Shown here piece by piece: positions 51,473 through 62,800 of a DNA stretch of 64,000 nt. Position 1 is the first letter of the stretch. The number at the start of each line of letters is the position of its first letter. Below the pieces are notes generated by a model. That model saw only the letters and a program-made list of their open reading frames with translations. It was not told where the DNA came from and did not search any database. A program made the position numbers and the translations under genes. This DNA is from Xiphophorus maculatus (taxonomy: Eukaryota > Chordata > Actinopteri > Cyprinodontiformes > Poeciliidae), in assembly GCF_002775205.1 (NCBI RefSeq), contig NC_036455.1:3944501-4008500 (forward strand). The letters run 5' to 3'.

Positions 51473-52706
51473 CTCTTACACATCCTCACGTTAAAGAAGC
51501 TGGAGATCATTCAAATAAAAAACACCCACAAATAAGAGGAATCAGAAAGTGTAATTTAAACAATTTCACTTTATTCCGTGTTTATTTCCCTTGTTATGCT
51601 TTAACAAACACTCTCTCAGAAGGTGAAGTTTACTCTGAATTAATCTGCTACTCTTTTCATCATAAGTGTTGCTCATTCTTTTACAATCAAGCAAAAAAAA
51701 AAAAAAAAGCATATACTGTCAGCCCGCTATTGTAGGGAAACCAGACTCTCCTACACACACGCTCTAACATCAGACTTGTGTTTGAAATACGAAACGCCAA
51801 TGCACAAACAAAACTGTGAGAACTAGTGATTAGCTGTATACCGGAGGTATAATTGGAGCCTCTAAATGGCATAGTGCCTCATTGTTACTCTGTACCTCTA
51901 ATTTAGCACATTTACATCCCATAAAGCAATAACTTTGGCTGAGGTCAAATGGCTAACAGGAGCTGTGGTGAAAAACATATTTACTTATAGAAGCAATAAA
52001 ATCTTTTAGACTTTTTTCTGTAATGCACTTACACTGCACCGCTCACATTTATTGTTATCTCTGACAAATTATGTGTGAAAAGCCTTAAAATAGATCAGTT
52101 TTAAGCATAATCTTACACTGAACATCTCAGAAGAGTCCAACCTTTAATTTGAGTACATTAATCCAACAGAAAGCAAGAATCATAGTCTAGTTTTTACTAG
52201 ACTCACATTAGTTAATTAGTTTGTTGAATATGCTTGACTTGATTTGTTTTTGTGCCTTGATTCAGATGCTGTTAAAATGGTGGAGAACTTGTAAAGCTGT
52301 GGGATTATTTCTTCTCCAAAGGCTGAAGAAACGTTGTTAGAAGGCATATCATCATTAACTAATTAAAATGTCAGTAAATTTTAAATAAACAAACATGGTG
52401 ACAACTATGAGAAACATTACAAATTGGTCATCACTGAGGCTTTAATCTGAATTGTGATCCAAAGCATGTCACCAAATCAACACAGAAATTATTTAAATCT
52501 TACAAAAATCATTTAGAATCTGTGAGATGAGCCGAATAGATTAAATTATAAAGGAGGGTCCAAAACTTTGGAAGATTTAACAAGATTGTGCAAAGAGGAA
52601 CGGTCAAAGATCCCTTTTTTACCCAGATTTTGGATAATTTCCTTCATTTAGTGCAGAATAAAATGCACTGTTGCCCCACACAAAGCACATACAATAGCAC
52701 CTATGC

Positions 52707-52725
52707 AGTCAGCAGGGGGCGCCAA
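52707..52725 (+). promoter_or_regulatory. CTCF-like motif (plus orientation)
   Basis: gtcagcagggggcgccaat fits the CTCF core NCA-NNA-GGG-GGC-GCC well. It lies about 350 bases past the likely trim46 polyadenylation signal. Occupancy is not known. Confidence 0.45.
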
Positions 52726-53070
52726 TTGCCCATTGACTGAACATGCAAATAGACAATAGAAAACTTTACGGTGCAACTGACAGCGCATCCTCTAAACCTC
52801 TTTTTAATGCCACCCATTTACCAAAAGGTTGCTGTACAAAGTATGATTACCAATTATTGGTAATCATTTTGTTAAGGATAATTACACTCAAATTAAAGAT
52901 TGGATTTTTCTCTGAATTTCTGCTTAAGAGCTGGAAATATTTGAAGGCATTTCATTCATCCTTTCCAGAGGTGGCAATAAGTCAGGAGGGTACTGTATAT
53001 GAAAAAAGGCAGACATTAAAGACAATCATAACAAAAGCCTATACATTATAGAGAAAACTGTGTTAAGCTT

Positions 53071-53076
53071 TTTATT
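53071..53076 (-). terminator. trim46: Probable trim46 polyadenylation signal
   Basis: TTTATT on the plus strand gives AATAAA on the gene strand, about 315 bases past the trim46 stop codon. This is the first canonical hexamer I see downstream of the stop. Confidence 0.45.
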
Positions 53077-53389
53077 CTTCTTTTTTTTTACATAAGCTTT
53101 ATAGCTGTAAATGCAACATAGCCTGGCTACAAGTGCAAGCACTAAATGTGTATAATTACATACTGAGTGCTGGATTTACCAGACACCACTTAAGCAATAA
53201 CTGTTGCAAAACTGCATGTAACAAAATGTAAGAAACATAATTACATTGCATATTTGTTGCTATAGAAACATCTTGTTTTTCTTAAATAAAATGGAATACA
53301 AAACAAAGAAATCGCTGAGATGTCTACCTTTTTGCTGTAGCTGAGTTAATACTTGCCAAATACATTCCAGATTACCGGCGGATCAGGGA

Positions 53390-53834
53390 TCAGTTGTTGT
53401 TGTTGTTTAAATTGGTGACGCGGGGTTGGATGGTCACCCTCCTGACCGGAGTCTGGTCTGCATTGCGATTGGCCACCAGCTCCTGCAGCTGCAGGGCGCC
53501 TCCGCCGATGAAGCAGAAAGCAGGGCAGACAGGGCCGGAGCAGTCGACGTGACCCTCCCACAGGGGCCGCAGGGAGTGGGCGTCGTAGAAGGTGACACGC
53601 CCTTTCTCAAAGTCAAGGCACACGCCGAGTCGAGGAGGCAGTGGGTAGGTGAGGCCCGAGGGGACGTTGTTGTTGGTGAGTGGGTCTCGATTGCTGCCCC
53701 CGTGGTTGTTGTGGTGGTGGTAACTGTGCTGAGGCAGGTATATCTTACCCATGCCCATGGTGAGGAAGCAGAAGGGCGGCGCAGAGTCCAGGGCATCCTC
53801 TGCTCCACTGTCATGGCCGCTGTCTGGGTCGTAG
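53390..53834 (-). CDS. trim46: trim46 last exon: SPRY C-terminal half
   Basis: The acceptor ttttattaag precedes C-TAC-GAC ([20 protein letters not shown]). The exon encodes [13 protein letters not shown], a His/Asn/Gly-rich insert ([20 protein letters not shown]), then [20 protein letters not shown] and [16 protein letters not shown]. The last residues NLNNNNN come from a short AAC repeat just before TGA at 53392-53390. The insert and the Asn tail look lineage-specific. Confidence 0.92.
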
Positions 53835-56800
53835 CTTAATAAAAACAAACGCAGTGATGAATATTTCTGTATCTGCAACCAAACCTGCAGTGAAATGGAA
53901 AACTAGCTGCCCCTGAACTGACCCACCAAATGTTGATCAACTGGAACATTAATCAGCACATTCGCTTGTTTATTTTGATGATGGCATTTGACAACATTTT
54001 GTGTTTATTGCTTGTTCCAGTTACTGTATTATGTTTTTATGGTGTAGAGCACTTTGAACTGCCTTGTTGCTGGAATGTGCAATACAGGTTAACATGACCT
54101 TAAATTCAACTAAACTGGTATTGCGACCCTTGGCAGCACCAACCTCCATCAAGCCTTTGTGATCACTGGCACGGGGTGTTTGGCATTGACATGGAGGAAT
54201 TTTGTCTCACTCGTCTTTGCTGAAACTGCAGGTTTTGAGCAATTAATTGGATTGTTTTAATTTGAGTATTTTTAAATTCATGCCAAAGTATCTGATAGTT
54301 TTAAGTCCAGACCAAATGTTTTTTTTTATTGTTAATTTATTTAATGAGTCATGCAGAAAGGTAACCTGCTGGTTTGATTTGCATTATGATCCTGATGTAT
54401 AGCCCAAGTGCATTTGATATTAAGGTGTTGGAAAAATTAGTTTGTTAAAAGAACAACCAAGACAGAAATCACAAGAGTCAGTCTCTTTTAGATCTTTGTC
54501 TACTTCCATTGGGAGAAAATGCAACGAGTTTCACAGTTTGTCTGTCAAAACATTCTCTGACAAACAGGACATGGTCTTGTTTAAATAGTCTATGCCTTGT
54601 GCAAATAAGTAAAATGGGTGTTTTTGGAGCTTTGCCATCTCACAGACAGTCCTCACACCATAAATAGGAAACTAACTTATGAATTTCACCTCTATTATCA
54701 ACTGTGATGCTGCCAGACTTACTGGAAACATGAGGTTAAATGAGCAAAATGGGATCTGAACAACAAATGAGTCAATGATAAATCAAAAAGGGTTTTGTAG
54801 GTTTTTAGTTGGACTGAGGGCAAAAGTGGCTCTTTGGATTGTAAAGGTTAGCAGCTCCTGCCTTAAGTTGGCATGTATACTATAAGAAATCCACTAGGAG
54901 TCACACATGAGCAGCAGCTACTCAGGTTGAAACAACCATCTGTCCATCGTCTCCATCAGGTATCATACTCAAGGCCTGGGGGCCAAATATGGCCCGCCAT
55001 TGCTTTGAAAGTGGCCCTCTAGACTTATGCCAGTCCATCGCAGGACAAGATGGAGACACACTGGACAAACAACCATGCATTCACACCTTAACCCGAACAC
55101 TAACCCAACCCTGAGAAACATTTAGGGTAATGAATTCATCTTTAAGGATTGTTTTTGGACTGTGAGAGGAGCTGAAACATACCAAACTAAACCTGAAAGT
55201 TACGTTTAAAATTGAGCTCATTATTCACCCTGTCATTCTTTTGGGTTGAAATATTTGTGTTGAACTTTTCATCCATTCATTTTCCTCAGCTTATCTGACA
55301 GGTCACAAAGGAATGGATGGGAAACCCAGACATTCCTCTCCACAGAAACACTCCCAAATGTATCTATCTCCCAGACCAGAATAAATATATTGTCTCTGGT
55401 CTGACCCTGGGGGTTCCTCCCAGTTTGATGTGACCAGAAAATCTCCAGAGTGGAAAGGTTTTTACTATTTTCAGCTGGCTGGTCTCAAAGTGGGGAAGCA
55501 GTGGATTCTCTGACTTACCACCAGATAACAATAGTATTAGTAGTAGTTGTATTTCCTTAAAATCAAGTTTTTTATATTACAACCATAAACATAGCTGCAA
55601 ATTAATTGTGTTTAAATCAATAAAATGCCAACAAATTGTCCTCCACTTTCTATTCTATTGGTCTATTGGTTAAAATGGACCAAATAGGGCATAAATGTAA
55701 CATTTATTTTAAAAAAGGAAAGAAATATGTAGTTTCCAATTTTATTTGCAAAACAAGCTTTTTTTATTCAGTCAACCTAAGATGATATTTTCTTGAACCA
55801 ACTCTTATATAGTGTCTCTTCAGGGTTTGCACATCTGCAGATTGATATTTCTATATTTTCTCTGCAAAATGGCTCAAGCTCAGACTGGTCAATGTTCTCA
55901 GCCTCTGCGTTCCATCTGAGTTTCTTCCCATTAACCCTGACCAGCTTTACTGTCCCTCAAAATCCACAGCATGATGCTGCCACCGCTAAGTTTCATAGTC
56001 TGGATTGTGTGTTTGCTGAACTCACCGAGGACTGGCCATGTCCTGTGGGAGGTGAAACCACTCCTGCAGTTTGGACTCCAACCCGACTCCAACCTGCTCA
56101 GCAAAATCAAGAGGCAGCAAATGAGAAGTGACCAATCAGGAGGCCTCTTGTATTCAACGAGAAGTTGAAACTGGATTTTTCAGAAACAATCCAGAATCTA
56201 AAAGTAAATTAACACAAAAATCTATTGATTAAACTAAAATCTCTGAACTCCCTTGGAAATAGTTTTTCTTTTATAGTAGAAAACGGGTTTGGTTTTTTGT
56301 TTTTTTTATTCACTCAAATCAAGTAAGATAGGAAGGACAAATTCATGAATAAATAACTGGATGGACAGTTCATCCATCCATATAATACTGAAAAAATATT
56401 TTAAAGCTGTGACAATTAGATGGATTGATTTATAAGATCTAATGTCTGGAAATACCTTTTTACATGACCCCAAAAATATATCAAATTCTGGAGTTACCCT
56501 TAGCTCAATATTTTTAGTTTTAACTGAACAAAATCTGCCTTTAACGTCTTTTTGAGAGCTTCACTTCAACAAAACACAAAGAAAATACTTAAAATAATAT
56601 AAAATGCTACAATATTACTACAATAGTTTGTTGCAGTTTAATTTAAAAGACCCTGAATGAAACCCTGCAAGAGAGAACTGACTGCAGTTCAATCTAACAT
56701 GTGGTTCAATGGTAATTGCTGTTTAGGCTATGATGTAAATAAAAGGCATTAACAGTTGTTTAAGTTTATACGATTTCTCGATGTGGTGCAACTAGAATGA

Positions 56801-59800
56801 ACATGCCTTTACAAGGTAGGATCCAGGCTCCACTGAGCATGCCCAGTAGTGTCTTCCTTGTGTAATGGCAACATCCCCCACCAGGAGGTCCGATGTGAGG
56901 TGGCAAGAGGTGAGGGCGTGGTCGGCGGCCTGCAGCAGGGAGAGACCGGGGACGCTTCGAGCCCCACGCTGCTCTTTGCTGACCACCAGTCGGTCAGCAT
57001 GGAGACCCCAACGAGAGTCAAGGTAGAAATTAAGCACTGATAGAGAGGAGAAGGCAGAGAGAGGAGGAAGATATAGAGAGATCAGACTGAGAGTTATAAG
57101 AGAAGGCAAGGAGAAACATCAGATTTAGGAGCAGAGAGTGACAGAAGAAGTTCGGGAGATAACAGAAGGAAATTTGTGCCGATTTACTGCCAGAAAGCAT
57201 CAAGAAGAAAAGAGCAGACATGCACCTCCTCCCATCAGCACTGCAAGAGAAAAACACATTGATCTTTACACCGATGACTCAGGGAGCCAAATAAACAGCA
57301 GTTATCACCACACAGCTCTTACAGAAGGAAGCCTGGTTGTTGGAAGGATAGCAGGAAGGGAAAACAGCCAACGGGGGGAACTGGGAATTCACCAGGCACA
57401 CAAATCGACCCTTACGAAGCCCCGGATCTGAATCCGATCCATTTTGTTAAGCTCCATGTCTTAACAAAGTGCAAAACTCATCAGCGCTCGGACAGATCTT
57501 GGTTTGGGAGCTAAAATGGGATGGTCTTGTAACAGAGGATGACACAGGGGTGCAGAGAGGAGGGACAGGGATGGATGCACTTCTTACGTTCTGTGGGAGG
57601 CATGTAGGCTGGGCAGCGTGGAAGTAGCACAGCTCAAGATGACAAGTACAAAGCTGTGAAATGGAAATAAGTGAGGGAATAAAGAGCAAGACAGTGAGGA
57701 TGTGTCGGTAGTGAGAAAACTGTTGCAGAAAAAAGGTGGATATGGAAAACGAAAAGACTCATTCAGTTTTTTTGTATTTCAAATTTTACTACTTTTAGGA
57801 CTGTGCCGATTTAGATGGGCAGTGTTATGTAAAATCAACTCTTTTGAGCTTTACGTCATGTCATAATATTATTCCCTCGTCAAAAATGTACTTAGAGTGT
57901 TGTCTTGATTCTTTCATGAACGTTTAACCTTCATGGCAACCATTCAAATGTGCAAAAGACCTGGGTGGACCCAGCGCCACCTCAGAGGCGCTGCTCCTCC
58001 TTGGAGCTGCAGTTTTCAAGCTTTGGTTCTTTCGCTTCACAGAGCAGCGACTCCCCCACTGAGCTCCTTCAGACTAGCCAGCAGCAATTAGCACACAGTT
58101 AGTGGAACCACACATCTGTTAAGCTCAATATACGAGCTACTTCTCAGTGCAATGCTGGTAAAAACGTTGGTTTTACCAGCTCTTTCTGAAACTCCGTCTC
58201 AGAGTTTCAGAAAGACGGAGTTTCAGAAAAAGCTAAATTTTTTTCAAGAGACAGAGGCCTGATTTCAAGATGTTAAATTACAAAGTAAATTTTCTTTTAA
58301 GTCATATTTTGTATATATGGGATTTTTATAAGATGTGAATGTAACTCAGTTACTTGATTGTGCTATAAAATGCCACCATGTAAATGGAAAACACACAACA
58401 TGTCATATCTCTGATTATTTGGATTCTTTGCTTTTGTTGTTTTCCTTGTATTGATGTCTTATTTTGATTTATTTCTCCTCATTGCAGTTTATTCCCTCGG
58501 TTAGTTCAGATATTCAAGTTTTGGATTAGTTTTCTCGTTCTGGTTTATTCCTTCTGTTAGTTTAGATTGTTATTTTAGGTGTTGGGTTTATTTTATTAGT
58601 ATTTCTGTTTAGGCTTCCCTCGTGTGTTGTCTTTGTTTCAGTCAGGCTGCCAGTCAGTCCCCTTGATGAGTTATTGACCTCATCAAGCTTCATTCCTCTC
58701 TTCCCAGCTGCAGTAAGTTTCTTTAATTTGTTGCTTTGTCATCTTCACTCCCTGCTCTGCATATCTACCTCGTGGACTCATTACTCTTCCCTATTTCCTT
58801 CTGTTACTCTCCATGTTCCTAGTTACATATTTTTGTAAATTTCTTTTAGTCGAACATGGATCACATAACAATTCCCCTCTCCTACCTGCATTTTGGTCCT
58901 GTTCCAAACATACCAACTCTGACACAACAAAGTCAATGTTTTGGAGTAACCATGCCTCGATCTACAGATTTAGATCAGAGCAGAAACGTTTGTGCCAGTT
59001 CAGTTGTATCACTTCTGTCAGGAAGAATGAGCCAAGATTATTCCAGAAAACTCTTGCGAGAGGATTGAGGAAGGAAACCCAAAACATCTGACTGAACTTA
59101 TTTAGCAAGTAACAAGGAAATGAGTGGATATTCTGGGTTATCTTTGATTATTTTCACGTTTGACAAATAGTAACAACTTTGACAATCATAATTAAGTTTA
59201 ATGCCAAACAGTATGAAATGGCTGTCTTTTTATACAGCCTTTGTAAATATCTGCTTTTAATTGGTGATTACTTGTACATTTAAAATCAGGATTGTGTCAC
59301 AGAGCTTTTAATAAAGTTTATGTGCAGAGGAATCAAGGATAAAGCAAACCAGTACTAGTTGTGGCAGGCAGTACATGCCTCTGTGTGGACACAGAAACTT
59401 TAAAGGTGCGCCCTTCACTGGGTGTAACTCTGTTTGTAGAGCTTAATATATCCTTCGTACTACTTGTTCACTGCATTTCATTTTGTTTCTGTTTCTTACA
59501 AAGTATTTTTGGTCAAGTTTCTAGTGCAAATATCTTAGTACACTTGAAGTAAGATAAAAACCTACTTACAAGTAACTTCAACATGATATAGGAGTTTGTT
59601 TTAAGTCAATAATTCCTTAATATTTATAAAATCAAGTACTAGACGTAAGTAACATAATCTATCAGTGGAAAAGGAAAAATGTATTTTTCCACTGGCATAT
59701 TATTTCACCTGTAGCTAGTATTTTTCATCAGTTTTTTGTAGTTAATAACTTCAAGCAAGTTTTTATATCTTGCTGAAAAGTTATTTCAAATGTACTAAGG

Positions 59801-62800
59801 TATTTGCACTAGCAGTTAGACCAATAACACTTGGTAGGATTTTGTGTTTTTGCACTTACATTAATTTCATAAATTGTTTCACCCATTTTTCACGAACGTC
59901 TCTACAGAAATAGCCAATAAGAGGCGCTAACATGCGCGCTCCCCCACCTGGTGCAGGTGGGGTGTGCAGGTACACCTCCTCGCTGTACTCCCCATAACCC
60001 GCCTTGTTGCAGCCCCTCACGCGCAGGACGTACACGCTGTCCATCTCCAGCCGGTCGATCACGGCACTGGTTCCGCTCACTTCGTCCAGCCGCTGCCAGC
60101 CCCATCTGGCGGCAGCGAGGCCTCCTCTGATCCCACCCCTTGAAGCTCCTCCGGGCACCACGCCTCGGCGGCGATACTCCACGGAAAAATGCCAGGCGGG
60201 CGCCGACTCCTGAGGCAGCCGCCAGCACAGGAAGAGCTGGTCATACGCCAGAGAGCGCTGGGTGTCGATAACAGGAGCCAGAGGAGCTGAAACAAGAGCG
60301 TGTTCAGTGTTTACCTTTGTTCGTATTCCCCCAATTTCTCTTTATTTTGGTCTCTTTTATTTTCATATCCATGTATATGGATGCTACCACATCACCATCC
60401 TCTTCCTCACCTTGGATGAAGTTAAGCTCTGTCAGGAGTTTGAGCTCTTTGGAAACATCCAGCTGGAAGTGTCTGAAGGACGGATCAGCAGCCAAAGTGA
60501 AATGCTGGAGATTCTCAATTGCTTTGCTCAACCTGGTTCAGTTCAAAAGCAAAAGAAAAAATAAACAATGTAAGAGGAGGGAAAGTGTTTACAGAATGCT
60601 TTCAACAGGAAGGATTAAATGGGCTAAATAAAAGACAAGACCACTGCTATTCTACGTTTTTATTACTCCTAACAAATCTGTTGAACAGAGCCAAAAACAC
60701 TTCATCAGTTCTGTGAACATGTCAAACTCATTCTTTTCTGCAGAAGACAAACTACCCAAACATTGTCTTGTGGGTCAAGTATTGTCATTAAACCACTGAG
60801 CAATGTTTATAAGAAGATATGACTCAACCTTAGATTAAATAAATATTATGCATCATTTAGATTTAGAGATTAATGCAGCTTTTTAGATTGTTTTTCTTAG
60901 CAGTAAACGTCTGTGGCTTGTTTAAAGAGGAATCACATCACTAACGGCCGCAGTGAGATTTGATCAATCATGTAACTCCAATGATTGAAGCAAACACATA
61001 TATAATTAATCTAAAAGCTAAATTAATTTTTTTTAAAGAAATCCACACAATATATAGTTTTTCCAAATACACCAAACAGCAAAAATCTACCTTTCAAAAA
61101 ATTACCACATCATTTTTCGTGTTGTGGAAATAATATAAAATTTGTTTTATTATGTAAACTTTTTTCTTAGTTTGTTTCTCAGGAATCTAATGCATTTTGT
61201 TTTACTAAATCAAATTCACAAAAATTACAATAAACAATGCTATTGAAAAATAGAGTTTGCTTTTGTAGCCTGAACCAAAATCAGATTAAAATTCTCCCAA
61301 CATTAAGGTAAAATGTCTTTGTTTTAGTCTCATCTGCCCAAAAGGCCTTGTTCCAAATGTCTTTTGGTTCATTCAGATGTACTTCTGGTCAGATAAGTCT
61401 TTTCATCCCTCCAAAATAAGCCAAACACAACTTTAGTTTTTCCACACCTGTTCTGACTCAAACTGAAACATTTAACATGCTGGCAGAGATCTGTGGAGTC
61501 CGACATGGATCTGTTAGGTTTTTGTTAATTTTCTGGCGTTGCATGGTTTGATCTTAAGCCGAACCTGCTGTGATTTATTCATGAGAACCTGGACAGCTGT
61601 CTTGATTAATTAATCATTTTTATCTCAATCCAGATAATTTAGAGATGGTCTTTTATCTCTTTTCAGATTGATAATAAGCAATATGTGCTTCTTTAAGCCT
61701 ATTGCCAATGTCTTCTTTGCTTAATGTTTTGAGTAGAATGGTTTTTTTCTTTTGATGTATTTGGATCGGAGACAAAAAGATCAATTTGAAGCATCTTAAT
61801 GTATATATTAACTCATATTTGTGTTGTCAACTCAAAGAGTGACACCAGAGCTGAACAAAAGAGAACCTGTTGTGTGTTTGGCGAGCGGCCTGCACGAAGC
61901 AGGGCTGGTCTGTCTCTCTCAGCAGCTCCTGGGTGAAAGCCATGAGCCCCGCATGTTCCATCAAGCCGCGTCTCTCCGCCACCTGAGCAGACAACGCCTC
62001 GCCGCGTTTCTGCCGCGCCGCCTCCAGGGCCTGGGTGAGCGAGGAGTGACGCTCGGCGAGAGCGGCCGTCAGGTCCCTGATGCTCTGGGCCAGCTGCTCT
62101 CTGGCCGACACGCTGTTCACCTGGTTGCACAAACCAGAGAGGAGTTCACAGAGCTAAAGTGGCTCCATAAGTTCAAACATAATCAGGTTCAAAGTTAAAA
62201 AGATTGGATGCAATGCAGGAAATGCAATACCCCTGCTAGGAAATACAAACATGTGATCATTGGTGTTTAAAAGCAAAGTAACAGATTCGAAACTTGAAAA
62301 ATATATGAAAATTGATTAAAAGCGCAAAAGTAGCCAAAGGTGTGTCTGAGACATTTGACACTTTTTTCAGACAATTTTATAACTGATGTCAAACTATCGA
62401 TAGCCTTCAAAAGTAGACTATTATTTCTCAAGAAGAGAGAAACACACAGCCGCTTTAGGATGATTTGGGGATTTGACTGCTAAGTGTTTTCATCACCTCA
62501 GTCTGAGTGATGGCGCTCTCCAGCTGGGTGATCTGAGCCAGGACTGTGTCCTGGCTGGACAGGATGAAGTTCATCTCTTTAGTTATCTTCTCCTGTAAAC
62601 ATAAACAATAAATAACACACACACACAAGGTTACAGTTAAATACAAATGTTTTCATGGAACATTTTCAGATTTATCGTGGATAAACTTTGCCAGACTTAT
62701 TTTCATTCCCAGTCATTTTTAGAGTGTAAAATACATATGTTCGCTGTGAAATTCATGGTAGATTTATGTGCTGTTGGGAGGGTTTGGATCTGATATCAAC

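Larger units (their letters stand above)
53835..56025 (-). other. trim46: trim46 intron with repeat relics
   Basis: About 2.2 kb. It holds a Tc1-like fragment (54114-54330), an hAT-like end (54960-55025) and decayed fish dispersed-repeat text at about 55020-55445 ('ggacaaacaaccatgcattc', 'tttttggactgtgagagga'). No extra exon recognised. Confidence 0.65.

Noticed and set aside
53426..53839. 137-codon open frame on the plus strand opposite the trim46 last exon
   Set aside because: It is the antisense shadow of a GC-rich SPRY exon; the minus strand encodes a clear conserved protein.
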